Source: Tilletiopsis washingtonensis (lineage: Eukaryota; Basidiomycota; Exobasidiomycetes; Entylomatales). Taken from it: 64,000 bases of DNA. The translations under genes and the position numbers were made by a program. Position 1 is the stretch's first letter. Each line of letters opens with the position of its first letter. This document shows, one piece after another, positions 1 to 10,970 of the stretch. The notes under the pieces are model-generated. The model saw only the letters and a list, made by a program, of their open reading frames with translations, was not told where the DNA came from and did not search any database. The stretch spans positions 7,852 to 71,851 of the forward strand of contig NW_020312001.1 of NCBI RefSeq assembly GCF_003144115.1, in the 5' to 3' direction.

Positions 1-75
1 CCCCCGCCCTAGCGAGCAGCGCGCAACACGCAAACGCACCCATCCTCAAGCCTACAGCACCCCGTGGGCCCCTCG

Positions 76-104
76 CCCTCCCCCTCCCCCTCCCCCTCCC
101 CCTC
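76..104. repeat. CCCCCT-type simple repeat
   Basis: About five tandem C-rich hexamers ending in T. On the minus strand these are G-runs that could fold into a G-quadruplex (inference). Confidence 0.8.
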
Positions 105-428
105 GTCGTCGGAAGAAGAGAGCAGGAAGCACTTGTCGAGATGCACGTGTGCGTGCCAGACCCCACCAGGGAGGAGGAGGTGCGGCATCTCTTCCTCCTT
201 CCTTGCGCGACGTGCGGGGCGGCAAGGGAGAGGGGAGGGGAGGGGGAGAGGGGAGAGAGCGCAGATGGCCAAGGGAGGAGGCGGGGCTGATGCGATGCGA
301 CGCTGGAGAGATGCTTATGGCTGGATGCGGAATGCGGATGCGGGATGCGAGGCAGGGTGTAAGGCCGCTGCTTGCTGCTGCTTGCTTGCTTGCGGTGCTG
401 CTTGCCGCGCGTGTGCGTGATGTGGCGC

Positions 429-452
429 GGTGGGTGGTGGTGGTGGTGGTGG
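429..452. repeat. GGT trinucleotide repeat
   Basis: A near-perfect run of GGT units on the plus strand, inside the low-complexity left end. No coding role is supported. Confidence 0.8.
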
Positions 453-866
453 GAGGCAGAGACGAGGAAAGCAAGCCGGCTCGAAGTTGGCGCAGCTCGC
501 AGCGCGCAGCAAGGCAAGGCGCGGCTGACGCGACTTTCGAAAACCGCTGCTGCGGGGAAGAGCGATGTGGAGGTTGCGCCGCGCCTGCCTTCTGGCGCTG
601 GCGCTGCCGCTGGCGCTCCCACACCGCCACGCCGCGCTGCGTAGTGCCACTCGACACGCTGCAAGCCGTTTAGTCATGACAGTAGTTCGTGGTATTGAGA
701 GGCGAGGAGAGAGTACACTCTTGGGGCGCAGGGGGGAGGGAGGACGTCGAAGGCGCAGGGGGGCGGGGGGTAGTCACGCGCGCTCGCTCGCTCTTGTTGC
801 CCTTTTGCTCTCCTTCTCGCGCCGCCCGTGCCTTGTGCTCTCCGCGCGCAATCGTCCCCGTTCTCG

Positions 867-894
<28 letters not shown>
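867..894. repeat. 28-nt poly-C run
   Basis: Twenty-eight consecutive C residues, just upstream of the telomere-type tract. Homopolymers of this length are error-prone in sequencing, so the exact length is uncertain. Confidence 0.9.
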
Positions 895-897
<3 letters not shown>

Positions 898-908
898 CCG
901 GCCTTCCC

Positions 909-946
909 CCCTAACCCTAACCCTAACCCTAACCCTAACCCTAACC
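909..946. repeat. Telomere-type CCCTAA tract
   Basis: Six perfect CCCTAA units (909-944) followed by CC. This is the complement of TTAGGG, the telomere repeat of most fungi. The orientation is that expected at the left end of a chromosome, yet more than 900 bases lie to its left. It is either interstitial or marks a displaced or misjoined chromosome end. Confidence 0.93.
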
Positions 947-1406
947 ATCTTCCTCACAAGCGGCAGCATGCTGGCAGACCTGTATGCCTTCTCCAGCAGG
1001 CTTGACTGTAGATTTCAGTAGTTTGCTGTGCCAGTGCCCGACAAGACACAGCGGTGCACTGGCACGCGCGCTCTGCTGCTCTCCTCTGCTCTGCCCAGCT
1101 GCCCAGTGACATTCTGCTGCTGCCAGTGACTTTTCTTCCGCTGCTGCCAGTGTCATGCCACTGCTGCCGCTCCTGCTCCTATTGGTGGACGGAAGGAACG
1201 CTGCGTCCAGGCGCCTTCGCGCTCGACGGCGACGAGCTCGAGGAGGTGCGGATCTCGCGCGGCGTAAGCGGCGCCGCGGCGCGGTTCTGCGGCGCTGCGC
1301 CTGCTCTGCGCGCCTTGCCTCCCGCCAGCACCTCCCTCCACTTCTGCGCCGCACCGCCTCCTCGCCCTCGCTTCGCACCTCACCACCCTCACACCTTGGG
1401 CCCAGC

Positions 1407-1912
1407 ATGTCCGGGCAGCGCCCCTCCGTCGGCCCGCCGCGCTCGACGCACGCCACGTACCACCCCGACGGCTACGGCGTGTCCGAGGGCCTCAAGCGCG
1501 CGCGGCGCCCGTTCCTGCTGCGCAACGCCGTCACGGGCGGCGCGATCCTCGGCTTCGTCGTGGGGTGAGTGCGCCGGCACGCCGAGCCCAGCCGCGCTGA
1601 CACCGCACAGCGTCTACTACTACTCCATCTCCAAGGTCCGCCGCACAGCACACTGCGTCGTTGCCGCGCTGACGCCCCGCACAGGTCCAGCAGGACGAGT
1701 TCGCAGACGAGGCGCCGCGTGCGTCCGGCGTCGGTGCAGGCGGCGCAGCGGGCGCCGGCGGCTCGAGCGTGAGCCTGCGCCCGGCACCAAGTGCGAACAC
1801 GCCGTCGCCAATCGCGGCACAGGCGACGCACTTCGGCAAGGCCGACGCGCCCATCACGGCAGAGGAGGAGCGGCGCGCCGCCATCCTGCGCGCGCAGGGC
1901 AGGCTGGTGTGA
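1407..1912 (+). CDS. COA3: Cytochrome c oxidase assembly factor 3 (COA3-like)
   Basis: Small mitochondrial inner-membrane protein that, in characterised fungi, binds newly made Cox1 and couples its synthesis to complex IV assembly. I read three exons: 1407-1564, 1611-1635 and 1685-1912, giving 136 residues with all phases consistent. The second intron uses an unusual GTCCGC donor but has a GCTGAC branch point and CAG acceptor. The family shape is clear: a short N-terminal segment with a GYGVSEGLKRARRPFLLRN stretch, one membrane helix at about residues 39-60, then a soluble tail. The tail contains a low-complexity Gly/Ala segment and ends with an EEERRAAILRAQ helix. At 136 residues it is somewhat longer than many family members, because of that segment. 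It is convergent with the next gene, 107 nt away. Confidence 0.82.
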
Positions 1913-2019
1913 GGGATGGGCGAGGGCAATGCACGCTTCACCGCGCGACAGTGAGTAGAAGTGAGGTGAAATTAAAGAGAGTTAGGGCGAGACGCAGCCG
2001 CCGTGGTTGCCCCATCACA

Positions 2020-4411
2020 TCAAAAGAAGGCTGGCAGCGGCTTGCGCGCGGCGGGCGACGTCGCTGGTCTTGCTGCCGATCGCGTCCCTGCAGGCGATGG
2101 CGCATGTCTCGCCGCTGCGGCAGGTGACGTTGCTGGCTCCGCCGCAGACTCTGCCGCAGATGTCGCGACTGGCGTTCCTGGCGCTGCTACGAGCGCCTCG
2201 CAGATGGCCTGCAGCTGCGGGCTCGGCCGCGCGTCCGGCTCGTCGGGCGGCAGCGTGGCAAAGCTCGTGCTCGGGCTGCCCAGCCGGCGCTGCTGCTCGG
2301 CCGGGTCGAGCATGAGAAAGTCCTCGTACTTGCCGACGTCGGCCAGGAGCGTGCGCCGGGCAGAGTAGTGCACGGGCGCGGAAGCCGCTTGCTCTGGCTC
2401 TGCTTGCGGCCAGATGCTGCTGGCCGGCACGCGCTGCGTGGCGCTGCTCCGGCGCCGCCAGGAGCTAGCGGAGCCGCCGCGCGTGCGATACGAGAGGCCG
2501 TCGTCGCAGGAAAAGTCAAGCACATCGGGCGCAGAGTCGCTGGCCTGGCGGCGGCGCCACGCCTCGAGCGCAGAGCGCGCGCCGAGCACACGCCGCTCGC
2601 CACCGTTCGGCGAGTACGGCGCGTCGGCCGAGGGGCGCAGCGGCGAGAGCGGGGCGTCGGGCTGGTCGAGCACCTGCGAGCGGCGCATGGAGCGAGACAG
2701 CGTGTCGGAGAGACGCCGGCCCATAGAGGGCCGCCGCGTCGCTGGCCGATCAGAAGGCAAGGCGGCGGTGGCAGAGCCGGCTCTGCGCATGCGGGGCTTG
2801 GTGGGCGCAGGCATGTCGGGCGGCGGTGCGCTGCGCGGAGGGCGCTGCGGGAGGTACGGCGACGCGTCGTAGCTGTGCGGCGCGAGGCTGTGCATGGGGA
2901 AGCTCGCAGGAGTGGCCTGCGGCGGATGCGGCGCCGGGCGCGAGGCGACGAGCGGCGACGACTTGGGCGTCCAGAACAAGTCGGCGCTGGGCGATGGCAA
3001 GCCGCGCGCCTCGCCGCGGTCGACCGACGAGGCGACGGATGCGAGCACCTCCATCGAGCTCGAGCTGTGCAGACCGAGCGCGCCACCGCTGGGCGCCTTG
3101 TGCGGCGAGCTCTGCGGCGGCCGGAGCTCGGCCTCGATGCTATGCATTGTGCTGGACGAGCCGTGGGTGCGCATCGGTAGCGGCGGGCGGCTCGCGTCCC
3201 AGCTCGGCGACTTGTGCGTCGAACCGAGGCGCTCATTGCTGGCCGAGCCGAGTGTCGTCTCGGTGCTGCCAAAGGGCTCGCGCGGCGAGGTCATGTAGTG
3301 CAGAGACGATGAAGAGCGCATCGGGCGGTGATACTGCAGCGTGCGCGGCAGCTCCGCAGGCAGACGCGGCGACGATGCCACCGTCGAGGCGCTGCCGAAG
3401 CCGTGCTCGCGCGGCGCGAAGCTCGGTTGCGAGCCGAGAGCACTGAGCGCCGCCGGGTCGTCGCGCAGCTGCTGCAGCACGGGCATGACGAGCGGCTTGG
3501 GCGCTGCCTTGGTGCTGCGGCGGCGGCTGCGGCGCTGCTCGGACGCCTCGTCGTTCCGCCGCTCGCGCTTGCGGACCAGGCAGCGGACGAGAGCAAAGAT
3601 GCCGGTGCAGAGCACGAGGCCGGCAACCATGCCGCCGACGGCGGCGCCAGCAACGACGCCCGGGCCAAACGTCGGCGACGGCGGCGGCATGGCGAAGCTC
3701 GAGACGGGCGTGCCAAAGATGCTCGGCAGCGCGGGTGGCCGCGGGCGAGTCGTCGACGATGGCGCGGGCACGACGAGCTTTCCGGCTGCGACGGCAGACG
3801 CTGTATGCGGGTGAGCCAGAGGCCGACGAGCTTGGCGAGGCTGCTCACCGAGAGGAGGCGACCAGCGCCGCCCGTACACGTCGGAAGAAAGAGAGGCCCA
3901 CTGGGGCAGGCTAGCCGTGACATTGGCGGGCAAGTCGCTGCCGGACGTGAGCAGCAATGCTGGGGCGCGCTCGGTCGTGCACTCACTTGGACGCCACTTG
4001 GCAGCTCGAGGAGAACGACTCGAGTGTCGGCCAGGTGATATTAGAGCTGCGCATCACGTATCAGCCGTGCTACGCCTTCCTCGTCGCGACAGGCCAGCTG
4101 GCGGCACTCACGGACGAACGATTCGCTGGCAGTAGCTGCAGGCCGACAGCAGGTTGTAGAGAGGCACGGAACAGGCGCACGCCGTGGCGCCGCCAACGTC
4201 GGCAGGCGAGGCGTACGAGGTGAGGTCGGCCGCTGCGAGCGACGGAACACTTGCATCGGTATTACACGTGGACAGCACGTCGAGGGCCACCGCGCTGCGG
4301 ACAGACAGTGAGCCGCCGCCGAGCGAGCGTCCGGCGCACGACTCACCACGGGTCCTGCCCCTGCGCATTCCGCGTCCACTGTGCGCTGCTGCACTGGGCC
4401 GACGAGGCCAT
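2020..4411 (-). CDS. Single-pass membrane protein with Cys-rich N-terminal domain
   Basis: I read exons 4411-4347, 4294-4112, 4046-3987 and 3937-2020, with phases 2, 2, 2 and stop (741 residues). The N-terminal domain has the pattern seen in many basidiomycete membrane proteins of unknown function: a W-T-x-N-x-x-G-Q-D-P-C motif, then CACSVPLYNLLSACSYCQ, then N-glycosylation sequons (NIT, NVT). One membrane helix lies at about residues 193-216 and is followed by a basic RKRERR stop-transfer motif. The rest is a long Ser/Pro/Arg-rich, probably disordered cytoplasmic tail. The start at 4411 gives no signal peptide, and no better upstream ATG or exon was seen. A 63-nt in-frame segment near 3848-3786 looks like an optional fourth intron (GTGAGC to GTCGCAG). 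The architecture suggests a cell-surface or wall sensor, but that is inference. Confidence 0.72.
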
Positions 4412-5008
4412 TGTGCGCGTCGATGTCGGGGAAGAATTAGCACGAAAGAGGTGTGAGCGCAGCCGTCGAGGCCGCGAGTTGGCAATTAGCGAGACGGGGT
4501 GGGGAGAAGACTGCCAGCAGCTTGAGAGAATCGGCAGACTCTCGGATGAAGATGCGACGAGGAAGTCAGTGAGTGTGTGGAATCCGGCGCGGCCGCATTC
4601 GTGGATGAGGGGGTCCGCAAGGAGGACCTCGTCGCGCAGCGGCTTCTTATGCAACTCCGCAGAAGGAGTGGGCTGATTGGCGATGCAGCGGCGCAGGAGG
4701 CCGCACTGATGTGTTGCCGACGCAGAATGAGGACGTCAGTCACAGCCACACGGCGGTGTCGCGAGACAGCTGACGGTGACTTGTCGGAGGCCCATGCGCG
4801 CGCGAGCGCGAGCCGGCGTGACGTTCCTGGCGCAGGGCTCGGGCCGCTGCTGCCATGCACGCGCGTCAGACGGCCGACGAGGCGACGACAGTAGTCTGCA
4901 AGAGTCGTACATTGCGAGAGGAGCACATCAGCGGATCGATCGGGCCGGAGCCGCGCGGTCCGGACCGCACGGCCGCAGCGTCGTGCGTGGACATCGCGCA
5001 GCGCCGCC
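4412..5008. other. Intergenic region: promoter of 4411 gene and 3' side of NFU1
   Basis: Both flanking genes are on the minus strand, so this contains the NFU1 3' end and the promoter and leader of the membrane-protein gene. The open frames here show no family motif. Nothing else could be supported. Confidence 0.5.
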
Positions 5009-6309
5009 TCAGGCAGAGAAGCCGAGCTTCTCCTCGCGCTGTCGGTCCTTGTCCAGGCGTGCCTCGAGCTTGGCGAACTCGTCCAGCGCAATAGCCTCTT
5101 CCTCGTCGAGGATCTGGAGTGGCAGAGTCAGCTCAAGCACCAATGACAGCCCGATCTCAGGTCAAGGTGCCACCTGTGCATGCGAAGTGCGCTTCCCATC
5201 AAGCCACGACTTGCATGCGCGCTGGTGACGCACATGCCATCGACGGCGATGCACGTCCCAAGGACATCAAGCGCCATCGTCTGTCGTGCGCAGCTCCGCC
5301 CGTCGCAGCAATGCGGCACACGCCAGACGCTGTCCCCGACCATGCCCACGCCGCCCTGGCCTCATCATTGCCCGTATGCGCACTTTGCGCCATTCAAGCC
5401 CTCGCGACGGCCCGGCACTCACCTGCTCGACGCCCTTCACCTCCGGAATGTAGTGCATCAGCATCCGCTCGATGCCGCTCTTGAGCGTCACCGTCGAGCT
5501 GCTGCAGCCGCGGCAGCTGCCCTTGAGCTTGAGCCGCACGATGCCGTCGCCCTCCTCCTCGAAGCCGCGGTACTCAATGTCGCCGCCGTCCTCCTGGATC
5601 GCGGGCCGCACGCGCGTGTCGAGCAGCTCCTTGATCATCGCCACCGTCTCCGAGTCCGTGTCGAGGATGAGCGTGTCGGAGCTGCCCTGAGACGACGCGG
5701 GGTCGAGAAAGAGGTCGCGCCCGGCGGTGAAGTGCTCCATGATGATGCTGTAGATCTCGGGCTTGAGCATCGACCACTGCGTGTCCGAGTCCTTGGACAC
5801 GGTGACAAAGTCGGGCCCGTAGAAGACGGAGCGCACGCCGGTGAGGCCAAAGAGTGTCTTGGCCAGCGGCGAGGCCCTGCGCCGCGCGGGTCAGCACACG
5901 TCAGCCTGACAGGCTCGCGCAGACGCACATCGAGGCGCGCGTGTCGAGAAACTCGGCGGTGCCGCTCTCCATGACCTGCTGGCCCGGCAGGAACTTGAGC
6001 GAGTCCTCGTTGGGCGTCGACTCGGTCTGGATGAACATGGAGCGGGCTGTCGCGTGCACGCAGGTCAGCATGGCTGGATCGCGCAGGCGCTCAACACTGC
6101 CACGCACACTGCGGCAGCACGCCGGCGAGTGCCGAGCTCGACGCCACGGCTGCGCGCCACGACGCCGTCGAGGCGCCACTGCGCACGGCGGGAGCGGCGA
6201 GGGCGGCGCGCGGCGCCGCGCTCGAGGTGGCAAAGCTGCGCGCCGACGAGCGGGCGGCGCGCACTGCGGTGCGGGTGAGGCGCAGAGCGGTGCGGGGTGC
6301 GGCGCTCAT
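5009..6309 (-). CDS. NFU1: NFU1 mitochondrial iron-sulfur cluster scaffold
   Basis: Late-acting scaffold or carrier that hands Fe-S clusters to mitochondrial targets such as lipoyl synthase and complexes I and II. Exons are 6309-6108, 6046-5929, 5876-5423 and 5113-5009, giving 292 residues with consistent phases. Residues 1-67 form an Arg/Ser/Ala-rich mitochondrial presequence. The Nfu N-terminal domain follows ([21 protein letters not shown], then [16 protein letters not shown]). The C-terminal NifU-like domain holds [11 protein letters not shown] and the cluster-binding GSCRGC motif (Cys228 and Cys231), followed by [13 protein letters not shown]. The last intron is long for this window (309 nt). 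The final exon encodes a charged tail ([22 protein letters not shown]) of the kind found in fungal NFU1. The gene is divergent from the gene starting at 6750. Confidence 0.95.
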
Positions 6310-6749
6310 GCTGGCGGTTTGGGCTGTGAGGCGGCGGTGGGAGATGGTGGTGTGGAAGGTGGAGGCGCCACAGCGCGAATCGTCTGTCGCGCACAAAGGC
6401 GCCGTTCGCCGGCAGCGCCGCGACGCCGTCTCGCGCCGGGTGCGCTTCCCTGCCGCGCGCGCCGCCCCCGCCTCTCCTCTCCCATCCTCTCCTCGCTGCA
6501 CGCCGCACGCTCCTTGCCCCGCACTCTCGCTCCCGCCCCGACACCTGTTCCGCGTCCTGCTCATTCTACGACCGCCTTCCACACCGCCCGGCGCCGCGAC
6601 CCATCGGCATCTGCCCGCGCACGCGACCCGCGACGTCGCCTCGCCCGCAGACGGCTCGTTGCTGCGTCTGACCTGCGCCGCCTGGCCGCCCGTGCAGGTG
6701 CGCCCCGGCTGCGGCTGCGCAGCGGGCTGCAGCGAGGCGTGGCGCTCTC
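6310..6749. promoter_or_regulatory. Divergent promoter region, NFU1 and 6750 gene
   Basis: A 440-bp gap between two divergent start codons. The part nearest the plus-strand gene (about 6460-6550) is rich in CT runs on the plus strand, a common feature of fungal core promoters and 5' leaders. No specific factor site could be assigned. Confidence 0.5.
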
Positions 6750-9101
6750 ATGGCGCAGCGGCGTCCGTCGCGCCTCGCCGAGCACGTCACGCCCGCCGAG
6801 ACGTCCGGCGCCGCACACGGCCTGGCGCTGCGCTCCGATGACGGGCACGGCGGCATGCCGGCGGCGACGGCGGCGGCGGCAGGGCGCAGGCCGTTTGCCA
6901 CGACGCTGTCTGATTTCCGCTTGACGGCTTCGCCGACGACGGCCGCCTCGCCGATCAACATTCCCGCGTCGCCGTCGCTGGCGCGTCCGGCGCCCGACCC
7001 CTCGTCGGAACATCCCAACCCCTTTGTGCGCCGCGCCGCAGCGGCGGCGGCGGGCACGCGCTCCGGCGGGCGTCTGCGGCGCAGCAGCATGCTGGGCAAC
7101 GAGGTCATCGCGCCCGCCCACGAGCGCACAGCAGACGCCTCGCCCAGTCCGCCGCGCGCGGCAGTGTCTGCGGCGCCCGTCTGGCCCTCTGCCGCAGATG
7201 CAGACATGAGCGACGCCGCACCCGACGGCGACGACCGCCCAGGCTCCAGCGTGCTCGGCGCTGCAGGCCGGGCCTCGCACTCAGCGCAGGTCCGCGCTGG
7301 TGCCTCGAGCCCCTCGCCGGCGCTGACCGCGTTCCACCGGCGTCGCATGCCGCAGGCGCTGGCGGCGCACCGGCCGAGCCGCGGCACGCGGACACCCAAC
7401 TCGGCCGGCTCGTCGTCGTCCTTCAGCTCGGCGCGCTCTGCCAGCGAAGGCGTCGAGGCGCCGCCGGTGCCGGAGAGCGCCGCGCGTGGCGCCGCCTCGG
7501 CGTGGAACGAGGCCCCACTCGTGCCGACCGTGGGCGACATGGACGGCATCGCCGGCTCACGCGTGTGGGAGGACGGCGGCGACGAGGACATGGCGTCTGG
7601 GAGCGACAGCAAGTCACCGCAGACTGCGTCGTCCCCCGGCGGACGCTGGTCGCGCGGCGCGACCGTGCCGCCGCGCACTCCGCCGCCGCACGCTGCCGAC
7701 GAGGCCGACACGGCGGAGCGTGCCGAGCGCGACACTGCGCGCTTTGGCACCAGTGCCAGCTCCGTCGGCGGCAGCACGCCGGGCGGGTCTGCGACGCGAA
7801 CTGGCGTGGTGCGCCGCGCGGTGCACCGCCGCGCCAACCTCTTGGTGAGTTCTGCAACGGAAGGAGCTTGAGCAGTCGGCTGACCGCGCGCGCAGCCCAA
7901 GGATCGCAGCATCGCGCGAGTCATCGCTACGCTACAGGACGAGTCGCGCCCCACAGACAGCGAGCTGGCTTCCGAAGCGAAGCTGGCGCGCCGCCTCGGC
8001 GGCGAAGACTCGCCGCTGCCGCCCAACCCGCGCTTTGCCCGCGCAACGTCGCCGTTCGTCGCGTTCGGCGGCGGCAGTCCCGGCCTCGGCTTTGGTTGGC
8101 GCGCAGGCTCGGCGTGGTCGCGCCACGAGGACGACTCGGCGCTTGAGGGTGTGGGCTTCGGCAGCGGCGACAACAGCTGCCCGAGTAGCGACGACGAGGC
8201 CATGTCCTCGTCGGCGCGCCGGCGCGCTGTCGAGAGCGACGAGGAGGTCATGTCGGATGGCAACCGCTCTGCGCGCAGCAGCGGCCTGGCCATGGCCGGC
8301 GACACGTCCAGTCCCGCGCCAGGCTCAATGGCCGCTCCGCCGCTCAGCTCCTCGGCCTCGGCGCGGCGCGGCACGCTCTGGATGGGCTTTCGAGACGGCC
8401 GCACACGCGCCAGCCCTGGCGCCGATCGCTTCCTGCGGCAGCGCACGCCTGGCTCGAGCTCGATGGACATCGAGATCGCAAACGCTGGTGCGGGCGGCTC
8501 GCCTGGGCTTTGGGGCCGCTCGGCGAAGCGCAAGATGGGCGCCGAAGAGCGCTACGACCCCTACGCTTCGAGCGCGTACAAGCGCCGCGCCGTCAGCCCG
8601 GCCACGCTGCTCACGAGCGGGCCTGGCCTCGTCAGCCCGAGCCTCGTCGCTTCTGCGGCCGGCTCGGGGTCGCTGCCCGTGCCGACGCCCCTCTCCATTC
8701 CCTCGCCGACGATCAGCTTCTCGGCTGCCATGAGCAGCGCGGCCGCGTCTCGCGGCGGCGGGCCTTCGTACTTCACGCACGCGCGCCAGCCTGGCAGCGG
8801 CGCCCGCGGCCACTCGCGCAGCGGCAGTCCGGCAACGCGGCCATCCACCCCTACGGGTGGGCCTGCGCCGGGCTTCGCAGGCTTTGGCGGCGCCGGCCCC
8901 TCGCCGTCGCTGCTGAGCACGTCGGCAGGCAGCGCGGCACAGGCATCCGGCTCGGGCCCAGGCTACGGGAGCGGCGCGCTCGGGCTGAGCATCGGCGGCA
9001 ACTCGGCCGTCGCGAGCGGCAAGGTGCGCCTGTACCGCGACGAGGAGGACGGCGAGGAGATGGACGAGGGCGTCAACGCCATGACCCTGGACCCGGACTA
9101 G
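6750..9101 (+). CDS. Ser/Ala/Pro-rich protein of unknown function
   Basis: Two exons, 6750-7844 and 7896-9101, joined in phase 0 across a short GTGAGT...CAG intron (766 residues). I do not recognise the family with confidence. Most of the protein is low-complexity and probably disordered, rich in Ser, Ala, Pro, Gly and Arg. Two stretches look more constrained. One is a basic-hydrophobic segment spanning the splice junction (RRANLLPKDRSIARVIATLQ, then DSELASEAKLARRL). The other is near YDPYASSAYKRRAVSP. Acidic clusters (DEEDGEEMDEG) lie at the C-terminus. The basic and acidic patches and SP/TP sites fit a phosphorylated nuclear protein, but that is inference. It is convergent with the DUF3752 gene, 186 nt away. 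Confidence 0.72.
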
Positions 9102-9287
9102 CGAGTCTGACGCAGCAGCACGCTCGATGCCTCGACCCTCGTGCCCCTGCAACCCCACGCCCCACTGCATTCCTGGCCGCCTGCGCTTCTCTGTCACCCT
9201 CGGTACCCATGTGATCGCGTACTGCATCGTAATACACTCATCGCCATGCTCTGCCTGGCGGCACCGCACGCGCGCGCGCGCTGCGGG

Positions 9288-10729
9288 CTATCGTGAGAAG
9301 CCGCTGCTGCCGAAGCGGTCCTTGAGCCCGGCCGCGTCGCGGATCATGCTGGCGCGCTTGGCATCGTCGAGCATCTTGCCGCCGACGCCGAGCACCGCGT
9401 CGCGGTCCCAGATCATGGTCTTGGCGCCGCCCTTGCCGGCCTCCTCCTCCTTGTCGCGCTTCTCCTTCTTGCGCTCGGCGCGGCGCGCCTCCTTCTCTTT
9501 GCGCGCCTTGCGCTCCGCACGCTTCTCCTCTTTGCGCTGGCGCCGTCGTTTCCGCCGCGCATCGTCTTCCGAGTCTGACGCCGACACGGAGCGGTCGCGC
9601 CGCTTCGACGAGGAAGACGCCTGATGCCGGCCGGGCGACCGACTGCGGCTGCGCTCTCGGGCTCGCCGGCGCCGCCGGCCATCCGACTCGTCCGACGACG
9701 ACTCGGAGTCTGACTCGTCTCGGCGCGACTTGCGGCTGCGCTCCCTGCTGTGCGATCGGCTGCGGTCGCGCCGTCCGTCGGCGTCTCTGCGCGACCGCTC
9801 CTTGCCCGAGCGCCGTTCGCCGCGGTCGGAGTCGCCGCTCTTGTGCTCGCTGACTCGCTTCTTGCGGTGCAAGTCGAGCAGCGAGACTGTGCGCGATGGG
9901 TCCTGGAGGCGATGAGAGATGAGCGTGGCGCAAGAAGGGACGCACGCTCCAGTCCTGCTCACATGCTCGCGGATCTTGCGCCGTGTCTCTTCCTCGGCCT
10001 CGCGCTTCTTGCGCTGGCGCTCCAGATCCTCAGGCTTGACCTTCTTCTCCTCGCCGAGCACTTTGCGGCCACGGATGCCCATCTCCTCCTCGCGGATGCG
10101 CTGCTCGCGCTCGGCAGGCGTCTCGGTCCACAGACTGCCGTCGTCTTCGCCCGCGCCGGCACCAGCGCCGCGCTGAATGCGCCCGCCCTGGCTGAAGCCG
10201 CGCGACTTGAGCGCCATCGACGGGTCCAGCACCATGGCTTGGGAAAGCGACTTGGGCGACGGCGGCTTGAGCATCCAGTCTGGCCGCTTGGCCGGGGCCG
10301 GTGCCTGCACACTCCGCCAGGTCAGCTGCTGCCGCGTCGTTGCTGGCGAGCAACGGTCGCACTCACCGTGCCGCCCTCGCGGATGCGCTTCTCGCGCTCG
10401 AGGAAGCGCCGCGCGCCCTCGCTCAGCTCCGGCTCTGCCTTGTGTGCCGCACGAGCGGCCGGGCGAGCCTCGAAGCCGTCGTCGTCGTGGATTGCAATCG
10501 TCGGCTCGTCGTCGAGCTCTGCCGAAGGAGCGCGCGGAGCCGGCGGTGCGGCGGCCGCGGGCAGGGCAAAGCCGATGCCGCCGCCCGACGCAGCCGCCGC
10601 TGCGGCTGCCGCAGCTGCCGCCGCAGCGGACGATGCCGAGCCGGACGCCGAGGCTGCAGCGCGGACGGGCGACGGCGAGCGGGTGCGCCGCGCCAGGTGC
10701 GGCGGCATCGACGGGCCGATCGGTGCCAT
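9288..10729 (-). CDS. GPALPP1-like DUF3752 protein with RS/KR-rich region
   Basis: Exons 10729-10367, 10304-9963 and 9902-9288, all in phase 0, give 439 residues. It opens with MAPIGPSMPPHLARR, a variant of the GPALPP motif. It then has the DUF3752 signature: DGFEARP, a PDWML segment, SLWTETPAEREQR, and the SRTVSLLDLHRKK helix. The C-terminal WDRDAVLGVGGKMLDDAKRASMIRDAAGLKDRFG block closes the domain. Between these is a long Arg/Ser- and Lys/Arg/Glu-rich stretch resembling SR splicing proteins, and near residue 30 there is a poly-Ala run of 13. Human GPALPP1 is poorly characterised; the RS-rich insert suggests a link to pre-mRNA processing (inference). The third exon carries most of the basic repeats and has strongly biased composition. 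Confidence 0.82.
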
Positions 10730-10970
10730 CTGACACGGTGGAGTGCGCGTGAGGCGGGAGGTGGAGGTGAGAGGCGAAGGCGCTGCTGCGGGCCGCGGCC
10801 GGGCGAGGTGAAGCGCCGCCACGCGCGTCGAAGCACAGAGGTGCGCGCACCCCTCCCCGGCACACATGTCGCTCTCACCACTCTGCTGCCGCTGCACAGC
10901 CTCCGATGGATGCTCCTGTCGTGCACCTTCACACACACGCCGCGTCTCACTAGGAAGCTTTCGTCATTGT

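Larger units (their letters stand above)
1..1406. other. Gene-free low-complexity left end
   Basis: No protein with recognisable motifs or convincing splice structure is visible on either strand. The stretch is built of simple-sequence blocks: C-rich hexamer repeats near 76-104, G/A-rich runs near 224-260, a GGT run near 429-452, a run of 28 C at 867-894 and a telomere-type tract at 909-946. The long open frames here are by-products of the high GC content. From about 1020 onward the composition becomes more ordinary and probably includes the promoter and 5' leader of COA3. It could be subtelomeric DNA or an internal simple-repeat island. Confidence 0.6.

Noticed and set aside
1-900. Several 80-200 codon frames in the left end
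   Set aside because: They are translations of simple repeats (poly-Pro, poly-Gly, PSPSPS, EGEGEG) with no splice structure or homology signal.
4486-5091. Long minus-strand frame between NFU1 and the membrane protein gene
   Set aside because: It overlaps the verified last exon of NFU1 in another frame and has Arg/Ser-biased composition typical of shadow frames in GC-rich DNA.
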